Origin: Venturia oleaginea | Lineage: Eukaryota; Ascomycota; Dothideomycetes; Venturiales; Venturiaceae | Length of the DNA: 64,000 nt | Reading direction: 5' to 3' | Assembly: GCA_013176395.1 (NCBI GenBank) | Contig: JABMLP010000032.1 | Location: 243,680-307,679 of the forward strand | Part shown: piece after piece, positions 9,305 to 21,029 of the stretch | Layout: the number at the start of each line of letters is the position of its first letter | How positions within the stretch are numbered: position 1 is the first letter of the stretch | The notes under the pieces: generated by a model | The model's database searches: none | What the model saw: only the letters and a program-made list of their open reading frames with translations | Told to the model about the DNA's origin: nothing | Position numbers and translations under genes: made by a program

Positions 9305-11020
9305 TTAAGGCTCCAAACCATGCATTCTAACATAGTTCATAGCCCCTACAATAAGCCGTGACTTGCGCGTGCGATGGCCCTCATCTTTTTCCTCTAGAAC
9401 CCCAATTAGGCAGTAGATACCTTCCACCTCAATGATCTCCTTTCTACCATTCTCGTGAGCCACAGTAATCTGGTGTACGTAGTCATTCAATTGAGGGTTC
9501 TTCCACCGTGTAATGAGCGCAAATTGACGAGATCTGACCATGAAAAATGTTGATATTGAGCCGAAATTGCAGCGTGGATTGGCTGCAGTGCGGTAGCAGA
9601 CATAGTGGTCCCTGCGATTGAGGTCAGTGACGTATTGTGACGAGATTGAGCCAATTGAGACGTCTTTTGAGAGTTTGCATTACCGGGGTGCTTCATTCCG
9701 CAGAGCTCAGATACTGCAGGGCCATCACCTATATGGTAGGTTAGTTAGCTAAAAAAAGTATCTAGACTATTGAATGAAGTTGAAATAAATATTATTATAG
9801 ATGTCTCCGGTAACCGAATGACCATATATTGAAATAGAGAGGGACTTACCACAAACCAACACCACATTCGCTCGCATCGTGAACTCTCTACCACGGTATT
9901 TATTGTGTGCCTTGACCCCAGTTTTGAGAAGTTTGAGCTCGTCAACGAGAGGCCTTAGATAGCTGTCAATATCCTCATGTTTGTTGGGCCCTGGAATGAC
10001 GAGAGAGAGTAATATATTACCCTTCTTATAGCGAATCGATGGTGGTAGATTATAGTTGACGAGGATGACTGGGCTGACCGAGTGATTGCCCGATTTGATA
10101 GCTTGAACGCCATCATAATGTAGTGCAAAAGCGATGTCAGTTGGTCGCTTGAAATAGCCTTCTTTTCTGAGATCTCGGTACCTTTCGCCGGACCACCAGT
10201 CATCATAGACTAATGGTAACTGGTCAATAGGGTTGATCCAGTACTTTTGGTGGTGTTTTTGGAGGGTCTCTGCTCGTATAGCCGATTGGAATTGATACCT
10301 GAGGCGAGGTATAAGAGGGATATATAGGAAGGTTTTTCGTGCACGGCGAGTGCTATAGTAATAACGAGGTTCGTTACAACTACTGCAACCCTCTAGATTA
10401 GCGTAATCGCCAGTGTATGCAATACAACTCTTGATACAGCAGTTAAAGGTTCTACCCTCGAGCCTCGTCAGTGCCGTAAGAACATCGCCGCGGCGGCGTA
10501 GATCTGGCAACTGTGTAGACCACCCATCCTCGACGATATAGCGTAGCATATTGTATTGTTCTCGGCTGACATGGTAATCAACCCATTCAGAGAGTTGTAG
10601 ATACCGTAATTGGGCGTCGGAGAGTTGACGTACTTAAAGAAAGTTAGCTTTATGTTAACTTGGGGACCTCCAGCGTAAATGAAAGGCCAATTCTGCTAAG
10701 AGGACGTTACAGGGATTAAAATTAGTGTAGAATGAGGTTATATCGTCCTCGAAAAGAATTGAAGTTGCTCAATCGCTGAAGGTTCCTATTTATCTCAAAG
10801 TTAACTTTAACTTACTTCGCTCAAAGTCCATTCCATCACCAATATCGATATCAGAATCGTAATCTAGTGGCTCATTCTGCTCATTCTGAGGGCTTGGCGG
10901 GGTGTGAGACTCATCATCGACTATCTCGTCATCGGTCTCGATGCCGGCGGGCTCATCTGCAGCGTTATAGGTAGGAAGATTGAGGTTTTGACGTCGTATC
11001 CAAGCCTCACGATGTCTTGT
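9305..11020 (-). pseudogene. Tnp2-like CACTA transposase (Transposase_21 family), deleted
   Basis: Exons fit well on the minus strand: an acidic N-terminal exon ending at 10816 before GTAAGT; a second exon 10632-9850 containing CIAYTGDYANLEGCSSC, KTFLYIPLIPRL, HYDGVQAI and LVIPGPNKHEDIDSYLRPL, the hallmark of the Tnp2 core; a donor at 9849 and a third exon from 9728 (DGPAVSELCGMKHPGN). All junctions keep phase. Near 9541 the frame breaks and a C-terminal piece (9305-9541) follows in another frame, which suggests that a large block of the usually 900-plus residue protein has been lost. The very N-terminus is unresolved. Confidence 0.8.
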
Positions 11021-11338
11021 ACGAGTCCGGATAGAACATCAATGTATAGATTCGCCGAGATCTCGTTCAAAAAAGCAGAATACAGCCATTTTTGGTATGC
11101 CAGCGAGAGTGATGTGTTCGAGTCACAATAGAGGTGTGAGATTCTGAGGCTACCGGCCGCAGAATCCACCTCCGGATTGACTCGAGACGTTTGAAACGGC
11201 TACTGATTCGGACATATCGTTATTGTTGGTGTATGAAACGGTCTAGGTGTCATGCTAAGGTGGGGTTGAGGTGTATAATAGGAGAATCTAGCTGTAGATA
11301 ATTCTACCTTCACGATTACAACCTTTCAAAGACTTATA

Positions 11339-12595
11339 ATGGCGCCAAAAACAGCTTTGAGTGAACGCCCGATTGAGCAACCTCTTGATACCGAGATCAC
11401 CACCTTGGCAGACATCCTCGTCACCATTAATCTGGCCGTGCGGAACTACCCGGAGAATATTCGCAAGGAGCTGATTGCAGACCATAAATCTGCGGTAGCG
11501 AAGTCACTCAATATCGCGAGATCTTATAGTCAAAAGGAGTCGGTTCCGATTCGCAATGGTGATGGGACTGAATCTTGAAGCGTTAGTAACTACTCAATAT
11601 CTCATCAAAGAAAGCTACTTATCTCTCTCTTTTAGTACACGTTTTAATCCGTTAAGCAAACCAAGCCTTTTAAATCTCAGAGTCATACAGATCGTCAGAA
11701 TCTGTTCACCGCCCTCTATACCGAAAGTCCTACTCTATCCAGATACGTAGGCTATTGGCCCTCCGCAGCGTTACTAAAGATCAAGTCGGACTATATTTGT
11801 ACCGAAGAGTACCGACGAAGAAAGGTTATAATGACACCAAAGGTTCCTCGAAAAAATGGCAGGGCAAAGTTGAAATCTACACCGATATCTACACCAACTT
11901 CATTAGCAAGTCAAGACACCGAGGGTGCCAGAATGATCGATTTTACACCTTCAAAGCCATCAAAACAGTCCTCTCATGTCGCCGAGGTGCTTGCTACACC
12001 TGGTATCTATTCGAGGTCGGTTTCTGCCGAGCCATCTTTGCCATATACATACGACGATGAGGCCGCCGATTTCGAGGATTCTCAGGATCAGATCAATATC
12101 GATGATGATATTAGCGTCTATAGCGATGACCAACGCGATGACTACGGCGCTCGAATTGACGAGATTGATGGCGACCTTGAAGCGCTAGATTCTACTCTAC
12201 AATCTACTCAGATAGCCTCGAAAAAGCGCAAGGAACGAGACCCTCAAGACCCTACTCTTATATTGGCCCCGAGTGCTAAAAGAAGCTTTCAAAAAACGTC
12301 AATTGTGGTGGATGTTAACGATAATAACGAGAGAAAGAGAGCTGAAAAGAAAGATTCTTTGGCCAAACAAGCTCTTGCATTGAAAAAGGAGACACAGCAA
12401 GATGCAGCCCTGGTACGTCAGAAAGGAAGCAGTTGGTTCAAGTCACTGAGTGGCCAATTACCCGAAATCGACGAAGAATCAGAGTCATGGTATATCATCG
12501 CTTCCACGGTATCTAACAAGAAGATGGCATTTGGAAGAGTCTGCACGTACGAGTGCTTCATTGGGGCAAAGACCCTGGACGCGGAGGATGCATAG
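11339..12595 (+). CDS. Second CACTA-encoded gene, divergent from tnp2 (function unknown)
   Basis: Two open frames (11339-11578 and 11831-12595) on the plus strand lie inside the transposon and are divergent to the transposase. The first gives 79 residues from MAPKTALSERP; the second gives 254 residues from MTPKVPRKNGR, with an acidic middle (DDEAADFEDSQDQ), a basic stretch SKKRKERDPQD and a charged, probably coiled C-terminal third. They may be exons of one gene or separate; I did not settle the splice sites. CACTA elements often carry a second, DNA-binding (TNPA-like) product, which is an inference from position and charge only. Confidence 0.45.
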
Positions 12596-12901
12596 CCCCC
12601 AGTTTAGGGCCTGGATTGGAGGCTATCTGCCTATGTCGCTGTAATTATATAGTTAATCTGGTGATAGAGCTAGATTTGTTGTTGTTTTTGCGGCGATGCG
12701 GCGATGCAGTGCACGTGACTTTGGGGGGGGGGGGGATCTCCCCGCCAAAAACCAAAAAAAAACGCTGAAATTTACAATAGACTGAATGCTAGATTGTTTA
12801 TGAACTTTTTTTTGAGTACAATGAGAATTCCTGAGAGAAATCCCGTAAAAAACGGTGATTTGGTTGTATTTTCCGTGATTTTGGCGTTTACAATGTGTTT
12901 G

Positions 12902-12912
12902 TGACCGTAGTG
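12902..12912 (-). repeat. CACTA right terminal inverted repeat
   Basis: Exact inverted copy of 9044-9054. Upstream are three further TTACAAT/GTACAAT motifs and a 13-base G run at 12723-12735. Confidence 0.85.
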
Positions 12913-13375
12913 TAAGAGGGTATATCCGTATATGATTTCAAACGTAGGTAGGATATTGAAATAGAGAAAAGATAGTTCTATAGATAGTTAGATCCATCCT
13001 ACCTATATCCAACAAGATTATCCTAAACTTATCGTCCAACAAGATCTATACGCGAAACGGTCGTAATCTCTGGCTGCGAGAGTTCTACTTGGGACCGCTG
13101 AAGATCGTGGCGTCCATCTCGCGTCGTTTCTTGATGCACAACGAATGAGCTTAGATGACGACGGGAGAGAAAATAATGGAGATTTGAGAGATCTAGAAGA
13201 CGAGATGTTTATTGGTCTGAATATAAAGAACAACTAGAGCCGAGCTTCTAAAAATTGAGTTTTGGGAATCACCAGGAAGACATCGAAGTCGAATCCAAAT
13301 TGGAAACCCGATCGAGATCAAAACTTGATCATAAGATGAAAGAAGGTATGATGTCAGTCGATCACGCCCAACAAA
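12913..13375. other. Flank of the CACTA element; possible exon remnant
   Basis: A plus-strand frame at about 13068-13236 reads like coding sequence (LAARVLLGTAEDRGVHL, then an acidic end before TAG) but has no start or partner exon. It may be the tail of a gene interrupted by the transposon. The rest holds nothing I can name and includes the 3' region of the MFS gene. Confidence 0.3.
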
Positions 13376-14847
13376 TCACCTCCCTCGTCCAGGCCAAAAC
13401 CAACCGGCCCCACAAAGGGAACTAAGAAGCATACACACCCCACAGAACCCAAGCAAGCGCCCATATCTGCCAAACCCCTCGTCTTCACGACCAACCATGT
13501 TCACACCAATCCATCCCTGAGCGAGCACACCCATTCCACGCTCAAGAGAGAGGTATCCATAAAGCACCAATGCCTCATCCGCGTCTGTCGTGAGGACAGC
13601 GCACATCCGCGCAAAGAGAACATCATAGGGGGCAGCGAAAATGCCCCAAACCACTGCGAATATGGCGAGGCCCACGAATCCGGTTGCGTCACGGGCGGCG
13701 AAAGCTGCGACGCTGCAGATGAATGTTGTGGATAAGGAGAGAATGTATGGATGTAAGATGTCGCTGAATCTGCCGAAAACCATTTGTCCTCCTATTGTCG
13801 CGATTGACGTGAGAGCGAGGAGCTGTGATCCGGCGGCGGCTGGGAGGGACATTGAAGTTGCAAAGGAGGGGAGGAAGAGGAGTGGGACCAGCAGAGCGAG
13901 AGATTGTAGTATACTCGCTGCGCTCAACGCAGCGAAGTGTAGGTTTGTGAGGATATGTCTGGCGGGTATGATCATTGAGCTGGGAGAGGAGCGGGTGGAC
14001 GGCATAGAAGTGGTGTGAGTTCTTCGAGGGTATATCATAGCGACTGCGGGTCCTGCAATGAGAGTAGATGCCAGCGCAAGCACACGAAGTGTGACACGGA
14101 AACCGTATCTGTCCAAAAGCTTCTGCACGATGAAAGGCATGACCAAACCACTTGCATTGCTTGCTGTGAACCACACTCCGTATGCTAGACCTCGATTCTT
14201 CACCCACCATTCATTCACCATAACCAGTAACGGGCTCCAATATATCACCCACGCGGCGCCGTAGACTATGCCCTGAAACAGTTGCAAATGCCAGACCTGT
14301 GTCGCAAAGGATGCTGCGACAAGCCCCAAAGGACACATCAGCCATCCAATCCATAGCATCTGCTTCCGTTGAGCGATATAGCGCAGGACGAGGGCGTTTG
14401 TAAGAGGTGAAGCAAGCCATGAGATGCCGCTTAGTAAGGTGCCGATGGTAGGAATGCTCTTGGGGGCGTCTCTGAAGAGTGGATGCGTAAGATAGTGTGT
14501 CTGGAAGAGGCCAAAGGTAACCCAGACTCCTACATACAGTTAGTAATAGGCAATTGCGGCTTACGAAAGCGCTCACCAGAAGTCATGAAATCAATAAGCC
14601 AAGCGGCAAAGACTATCATCCACGCTTCTCTTCCTCCATCGACCATGACATCGGACTGTCCTGATGCATGCAAGACAGAGGCATCAGAAAGGTCGTCTCC
14701 ATCGTCTCCATCGTCTCCATCGTCTCCATCGTCTCCATCGTCTCCTAGATGGCTAAAGGAGTCGGCCGATTGTCGTCGAAGCGCGGTTGATTCCTCCGGG
14801 TCCTTGGTAGACTCTCGAAACGTGGAGAACTTCATGGAGTCGCGCAT
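13376..14847 (-). CDS. MFS transporter of the monocarboxylate-porter type
   Basis: Two exons: 14847-14577 and 14529-13376, joined by a 47-bp intron (GTGAGC ... TACTAAC ... TGTAG) that keeps phase and gives 474 residues. After an acidic N-terminal tail the first transmembrane segment begins in DGGREAWMIVFAAWLIDF, the diagnostic start of fungal MCT-like permeases; then follow GVWVTFGLFQTHYL and about eleven further hydrophobic segments, with a short hydrophilic loop near the middle. The expected role is proton-linked uptake of a carboxylate or related small molecule at the plasma membrane; the substrate cannot be read. ATG 14847 is the first ATG in frame. The N-terminal tail carries a GDD repeat encoded by a 9-bp tandem repeat. 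Confidence 0.85.
14692..14745. repeat. 9-bp tandem repeat (six units) in the MFS N-terminus
   Basis: Units of ATCGTCTCC on the plus strand encode repeated Gly-Asp-Asp in the cytosolic tail of the transporter. Length polymorphism is likely at such a site. Confidence 0.9.
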
Positions 14848-15566
14848 GCTGATGTCTCCGGCCCAGCACAAGTCTGCGTGGGCGGTGGAGTTGTCGCAAC
14901 GTGATATGGCATCTCACGTCTTTAGGATTGAGCTCGAATGGTGCCAATAGCGATTGAAGGTGGTATGGGTCACTACGGGTGCAGAGATCTGTTTTGTTGA
15001 GTTTTAGCGCTGCATAACCGTCGGGCCGCTGTCAACCTTATCTTCAAGGTGCCTTGACTCCCCTGAGTATTGTAGATCGCCTAGCGCGCCCTGGGCTGGT
15101 TTCAACAACGAATGAAAACAGCCCGATAGTAGGGTTGATTCGCCAATCAGTAGCTTCAGATCTTATCCATCAGCTTACCAGCCAATCGATACCAATCAGA
15201 AACTTGGAACTAACTTATCGATCTAAATTATACAAGGGCCCTACCCTGCTTGTCCACCCTAAAGAAGTATCGAGGCCGAGAACCAGATAGGGTAAGGGAC
15301 GCGATGCTTACTTCGCGAATCACGACTCGGAGATCAAATAGCTGTACACGTGACTTTCGAAGACGTCGATGGAAAGTGCGTGGTCAAGGCAGGGTTGTAT
15401 CATGAACCGTTACTGGATGTACAGAAAATTCTTTTTATTGAAGATTTGTGTGAATGTCTTCGTTGCCTCTGAGAGATGGGTAGTCGTGGTTGCGTGAACT
15501 GGAGAAAGATCGACTTCTACTCGAACGGCATCGACAGGCATAATTCGGTGGAGCACCATCTCCATC
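14848..15566. other. Intergenic with a MITE copy
   Basis: Upstream region of the MFS gene. The only structured part is the MITE relic at 15081-15218. Confidence 0.5.
15081..15218 (-). mobile_element. MITE relic, same family as 61927-62074
   Basis: About 138 bases align to the reverse complement of the intact MITE at 61927-62074 at high identity (shared GGGTTGATTCGCCAATCAGT block and others). One end is a decayed GCGCGCCC terminus; the other end has lost the terminal repeat. Confidence 0.75.
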
Positions 15567-15932
15567 TCAAAGCAACTCCTCCCAAATCCCCTCAATCCAT
15601 CTCCTCGTCCTTCCAACAAGTAAAGCCATATCCTTCATTCCTCTCAACTCATCTTCTACTGTCTCGATCTCCCTCAAAACACATTGAAATCGTATGATCT
15701 CATCGTCAACCCACTGTTCGTACTCATCTCCATCTGATTCCTCTCCCGTCATAACAATACCTGTAGGAGGCATTTGAATTTGTACGGCAAGCTGGAGCTG
15801 TTGCCATTTTCGAGTTGTAGCCTTTGTTGCGTCTTCGTGGTAGGTTGCTAGAGACGTCCAGAATTGGGAGGACAAAAGGAGGGCGAGGAAGGCGAGGTGC
15901 TGAATGAGGAGGTGGAAGAGTAGTGTGAGCAT
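15567..15932 (-). CDS. Hypothetical small protein with one membrane segment
   Basis: From ATG 15932 the frame gives 121 residues: a long hydrophobic stretch right after the start (LLFHLLIQHLAFLALLLSS), then a charged, helix-prone body with EQWVDDEIIRFQCVLREIE and a C-terminus WIEGIWEELL. The open frame reaches back to an ATG at 16070 with a less convincing basic extension. I know no family for it. Codon structure and amphipathic pattern look real, but no homology is recognised. Confidence 0.4.
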   Translation of the reverse strand: MLTLLFHLLIQHLAFLALLLSSQFWTSLATYHEDATKATTRKWQQLQLAVQIQMPPTGIVMTGEESDGDEYEQWVDDEIIRFQCVLREIETVEDELRGMKDMALLVGRTRRWIEGIWEELL

Positions 15933-17766
15933 TTTTGAATTTTTTCTTGAGAGTATGGCGAGGAAGTCGGGGAAGAGATGGCTCGGAGTGCGACTGGCGA
16001 AATGGCTGAGGATTCGAATCATTCGATGTCTTGGATGTGAACAGGGTACTGTGAGACATTGTTTGGTCAAGAATCACGGAAGTATGGAAGAAGCAGGAAT
16101 GAGAATGAGGCTCGATTTTTGGCTGAAGTTACATCTCGCCCTGAATGAAATACCTATACCGACTGGATATTCCTTATGCGGTCGCAGCTTTTCAAGCGGC
16201 TGGTTAGAGATCAAACAAGGACTGGTCATAGTGACCGGAGCCTTCACTCTGACGTTGGACGAAAAATACTAGCCGATCGTCGGATCGGACTTCGGAGTTG
16301 GCGAGATCCGAGAGAGCGCCGAGCACAAACAAACAACCTCTCCATCACTGCATCTCAACAAGAATCGGCAGATTATCTCTGCTCACAATTACGTATGTTG
16401 ATTACCCATTTCTGTCCCGTTCTAGTCAACGTCACATTACAGTTTCATGGAACTCGCAGCAATGAGCTTCGCATGTAGAGAACTGCGAAATCGTAAATGT
16501 CAGAAGATTGGTGATATTAACAACTCCATGAAAGAATTCCAACGACAAGCTGCAAGCCCTGACCGAAGCTGTCGCTCGTCTTGAACAACGCGCTGGTACT
16601 GCCGTTCTATCATTGAATGCGCCTTCTGTCTTCTCGCCCTCCGTTCCAAGGGCTGCTGCACCAGAAATGGCGCAAGTATGAGTAGTAGCCCCGAAATACT
16701 GTTGAGGCAAGCGGGCTAGGGCAACAACGTATTTGCTTTCCTTGAAGTCGGAGGTAAATTCGACAATAATCTAAAGTGTAATAAGCCAAAGACAAGATTC
16801 ACCCATGGATGGATGTGTACCATAGTGTTCGTTCCCGTATAAACTGATATTGATTGTTGGATACAAGACAATGGTGGTGACACAAAATCATCAGGAGCTG
16901 ACTCGCGTAAATCATCGGGAGCTGACTCGGCATATGAGACCCTGCTGACCGACCGCCGAACTCCTGTAGGGCGCATCTACAACAACTTCAACTATCATCC
17001 TCAACCCCAACCTCGACCTCGACTTCATTTGATGTCCAGCAATTCGCATCCATATTACTACATTGTTAATGCCGACGCGTCTTCTCGCACTATTGAAGTC
17101 AATCTCGCCGCGAAAGCCACTGTAATCTGTCTTCTCTGAAGTCGACAAATACTAAGTTTCGACTTGACTGCTACCTTTTCGTGCCATCGAATCCACGACC
17201 CGTCTCTACAGAACCTGCGACACCATATTAAACTTGAGTCTTGGTCTAGATACCGCTCATCAATTAAGGTGAACGGTGGAAGAGCGAAAAGATAACAGCG
17301 CAAACAATAATGACGCGAACCATCTGGCAAGCGCCTCTCCTGATCCGTGGAATATATGCTTTCTAGACATTCTAGCTCTCTTGCTTTGTTTTTATGCAGT
17401 CATTTGCCCTCGATTGTGCTCTTCATACAATTGCTAGGGTGCGCTAAGGAGAATCCTTTCGCTCTTTATAGCCGTAATGGTCGGATCTAACTTATACTGA
17501 TCAAGCTAGCACTCCAAATGTCATGTTCGTTTTTAGGGCTCTTGCATCCATTCACTTTCTTCTGGTGGTTGCTCCGCGCTTCAGTAGGCTGACTCGTATA
17601 GAGCTAGTTTTTCTATACCATCTTCTTGAAACGACTCAGGAGCTCAGCTCCGCGAAGCTTCAATCGCCACAAGGGCCTGATTTTCGATATGTGAATCATA
17701 TTTGAATGAGATGTTCGCTCTCCATCTTGAATTGCAAGTTCGTGTATCGTCAGATATCTCACCAAT
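15933..17766. other. No intact gene; possible coding remnants
   Basis: Two plus-strand pieces look like decayed coding sequence: 16541-16681 (KLQALTEAVARLEQRAG, an amphipathic helix typical of retrotransposon gag or coiled proteins) and about 16932-17139 (ending YYYIVNADASSRTIEVNLAA before TGA). They are in different frames and are not joined by any clear intron. I see nothing else. Confidence 0.3.
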
Positions 17767-19267
17767 ATGTTGTGCCTTAAAGTACTCTTCCTCTCAGCAC
17801 TTGTCTCGGCAGCTCCTTTGGGTAGGTGTCGTAATGTTAACTCAAAATAACAAAGCTAAGAATCGAACAGAGACGAGGCAGCTTGGTGACCTGGTGACAT
17901 CGATGATGTCGGATATCAGCCCAAACAAAACGGTCGAACTCCCTGCGACATTGAAGAGAGAAGGTGCCAAGAGAGTTCGTATTTACTACGGGCCATTCGA
18001 GATCCTCGGTGCTTCAGCGGCGAAGAATTCTGGCAATTGTGAGTTCCATGACCAGTCACTTTGCCGTTGGTGTAGCTAATTCTGGTCAGTACTGAGATTG
18101 GACCCTGGAAGCACGACTTGGTCCAAGATTGCCAAGGGCATTCCTTCTGATATTACCATCCTGAAGACAAACACAAGCCTTGAGCTTTTGGACGGTACTC
18201 CGGCCGACATTGGTGCCGGAATTTACAATCATCATGTCGTCTTCTTCGACCAGTCGAAAAGCTCTCCAGTTGTCACAACTTGTAGTAATGCATCAGCGCT
18301 TCAGACAGCGATGACCCCGAAGTCGATACCGATGACCATTTTTAGTGGAACGGTAGGTCGTATCTTTCATCGTTTCTGAAATTCATGCTAATGCTGCGCA
18401 GAGCGAGGACAGGGCCAGCAAACTCTATAGCGATGCTGATGGTACATTCAACAGTGGCTTCTGGCTACCAAAGACTGACAGGGTATGTGTTGGAAGCTAC
18501 ACCTCTGAATCCAAACTCACCAAATACAGGCGATAATCATGGGTGAGATCATAAATTACAAGAATGCCAGCACGTTCCTTTACTCCGTCATAGACATCGA
18601 GTATGTACCTGGAAAGTCACCAGGCATGCTTGATGCATACACCACCGTCCTTGACGTCGGAATGTGCGGCGGTGCCGCCTTGAAGCAGATGTGGCAGCCA
18701 CACAGCTCCACGCAGAAGAAGTTCTCGACCATCAGCAGGCCTATGACTGTCATGGAAGATGGATGGCTGATCCACAAGAGTGGTCATTTACACGATGTAT
18801 GTTTTGCTTCATCGTGGGCAACCCTCTTACTGACAGCATGAAAGGGCGGCGATGTTATCGTCATGAGGATCAACGGCAAAGTTGCCTGCGAATCAAAGGC
18901 CAATTACGGCGGGGGATCTCAAGTCCGGAAAGGAGATGATGGTATGTTCTTCAATAATGACACCACATACAATTCCTTCTCACACACTTTACAGGTCAAG
19001 TCTGGGAGACGCTCAGTTATATGGACGAATGCACTGATCCGGTCAAACTCAAGAAGGGCGACCAAATAGAGATTGAAGCGCGGTATGATTTTGAAGCTCA
19101 CCCGGCTCGTAAGCATGCGGTCGACGATGGTAAGTTATTCCGTCTTTATTATATAAGATTTAACTCATAAATTCTAACTGTCAATAGGGGCCATGGCGGA
19201 AGTGATGGGTCTTTTCAGTGCGACGTTCTCTCCAGACCCGAATGGAACTGGCGGCAAGTTGTTGTAG
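17767..19267 (+). CDS. Secreted protein resembling SURNod19 / PHM-like copper-binding domain
   Basis: Eight exons join without a frame break into 381 residues: 17767-17821, 17871-18038, 18090-18352, 18402-18482, 18530-18796, 18845-18941, 18995-19129 and 19188-19267, all bounded by GT and AG. It begins with a signal peptide (MLCLKVLFLSALVSAAPLG). A first domain contains GIYNHHVVFFD; a second contains SGHLHDGGDVIV, then CESKANYGGG and, near the end, AMAEVMGLFSATF. This order matches SURNod19-type (stress up-regulated Nod19) proteins. The His-His pair, the later His-x-His and the Met near the end also occupy the same order as the copper ligands of peptidylglycine alpha-hydroxylating monooxygenase. 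Enzymatic activity is an inference; a secreted metal-binding protein is the safest reading. Confidence 0.8.
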
Positions 19268-20907
19268 ATTCTGGGATTTTCAGCTAGATTTATATCACTA
19301 TCTGATTCTTCTGTTCGAGTTGATGTTCATGGCGACGTTGACATTTTGCTAACACGAAAAAATCATCCTCACTCAAGATTTCATGCGCAGCTAACTTAAA
19401 GGTGAAGCGATCATGAGGAGAGGAACAAAATGGGGAGAAACCACGTTACGCCTTACAATAATGGTGCTCTGGGTTGACGGTAAACGATCGTGGAAGATTG
19501 GCCTGGAAGGAAAGATTAGTGATCGAAATGAGTTGCTGGAACGGATATACAATCACCAATGAGATCGTTGCAGGAAAAGGAGGGAGGGTACTCCGGTTTA
19601 TCGAAAAAGTAAGAAGGCTATCCTGATACTGCATGAGGCTGCTGACAATGCATAGGCTTACATGCCACGAAAAATCGGGGATGGTGGCGCGTCCTAAATC
19701 GTTGCACGACTCTCCATACGCTGAACGGTGGTAACTTTTATGCATTCAAGGTGGCAATCTGCCAATCTGTCGTGACTCGAAGTCGGATCCTACGCACATT
19801 GAGAATGAAAGTCGTATATTGACCGCCAGATCGTTTCTTTCTTCCCTCTTCCCCTATTATCGTTCGCAACCGCGCAGAAGAAGTCTTTATTCCCCTTCCA
19901 CATCTCCTTGTGCTCGAAACCATTCACGAAAACGCTTATAGCTCTGACAATCCTCTAGTACCCAAACATATCTCAGCAATATTGCTTAAGGTAATATTTC
20001 ACTCCATATTTCTGTTGTATCGAAAGTACCAACAATAGCTGCCGTTTACAACTCACGACCATAACACACTCCAACCCCCAAATCCCTCGCAAATCGACCC
20101 AACTTTGTTATCTAAATACTTTTCATCCCAATGGGAAATCCACGCACAACTTCTCCTATTCTCGCAGCACCAAATAACCTTCTTATATCTAACAATGAAG
20201 AGAACACAGCCCAGCCCGCTGAAGTAGTAAAATCCAAGGCGATGCCGGCTTCCATAAAGGTGAGGTCTTATCCGCAGACGTGGAAGAGGTGTACGACATC
20301 GTCTCTTTTGAAGGTTCACTGGGATTATGCCTCACCGCTATGAACCCATCCACAAACTATTTGGACATTGGCTCGTTCCGTCTGTTCGGTGATACCATGC
20401 CGGAATATCCAGATACGAAGACGTTTTTTCTTCCATCAATAATAAGCCAAGTCAAAAAACATTTGAAAACACCGGCTTCGAAATGGATGTTCAAAAATGG
20501 ATGATAGAATCGAGAACGGCATTACTAAAGCCTGAAAACATCCCGCTGGATCCGATGCAAGTTGTGAGACTAACCAGATTCGCCGTTATCGCGCTATCCC
20601 TCATCTACGCGCACAACATTCCATCCCGAAAGAACTAGATAGCTATCTCCGCTACAAATCCATGAGCTGCATAAACAACAAAACTAATTCCTCAGATCTT
20701 ACCTGTAGACTACGCCCACGACTAAGCAAAGAGTAAATATGATATTCCCTACCAAAATCATCCTACCCGCCGAACCCGGCAAACGAAAGTAAGTAACCGT
20801 CTATAAAGTTCTAAAGACCTTATTATAGACTTTCATAGATATCCTTTCGAAAATACATAACATCCCAATCCTCAAAACACAATAAGCGAAAGTCCATACT
20901 CTGGAAT
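19268..20907. other. No intact gene; possible decayed frames near 20131-20504
   Basis: A plus-strand frame from ATG 20131 (MGNPRTTSPILAAPNN) may splice near 20260 into a second frame that reads DVEEVYDIVSFEGSLG to a TGA near 20502. The gene, if any, is short and unrecognised. Further along, sequence is TA-rich and interrupted by stops up to the retrotransposon target site GGAAT at 20903-20907. Confidence 0.3.
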
Positions 20908-21028
20908 TGTTAAGGGATGGAATCCTTCTCTCTAGCTTATCCATGACTGGATTTCCAATTGTTCTCTTGTTATTCTACAAGCAGTCTTCTCTCACTTGCG
21001 AAACACCTTTGAGGGTTGAACTCTTACA
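20908..21028 (+). repeat. 5' LTR of copy 1 (121 bp, deleted form)
   Basis: TGTTAAGGG ... CTCTTACA. Compared with the 332-bp LTRs of copy 2, about 210 bp are missing at 20976/20977: all 22-bp repeats, the TATA box and the presumed RNA start. The break lies between two similar 9-mers (CAAGCTGTC and CAAGCAGTC). Confidence 0.9.
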
Positions 21029-21029
21029 T

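Larger units (their letters stand above)
9044..12912. mobile_element. CACTA (EnSpm-type) DNA transposon, partly deleted
   Basis: Ends are CACTACGGTCA (9044-9054) and its exact inverted copy TGACCGTAGTG (12902-12912). Both sub-terminal 200-base zones contain many TTACAAT-like motifs in both orientations, as expected of CACTA elements. Inside are a minus-strand Tnp2/Transposase_21 gene and a divergent plus-strand gene. The 3-bp flanks (GTG left, TAA right) do not match, so the target duplication is lost or one end was rearranged. Confidence 0.85.

Noticed and set aside
12723..12735. 13-G run as a regulatory G-quadruplex
   Set aside because: A single homopolymer at a transposon edge; more likely replication slippage or a sequencing artefact.
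9044..12912. Treating the CACTA region as two host genes
   Set aside because: Inverted CACTA ends, sub-terminal motif arrays and the Tnp2 core show a transposon.
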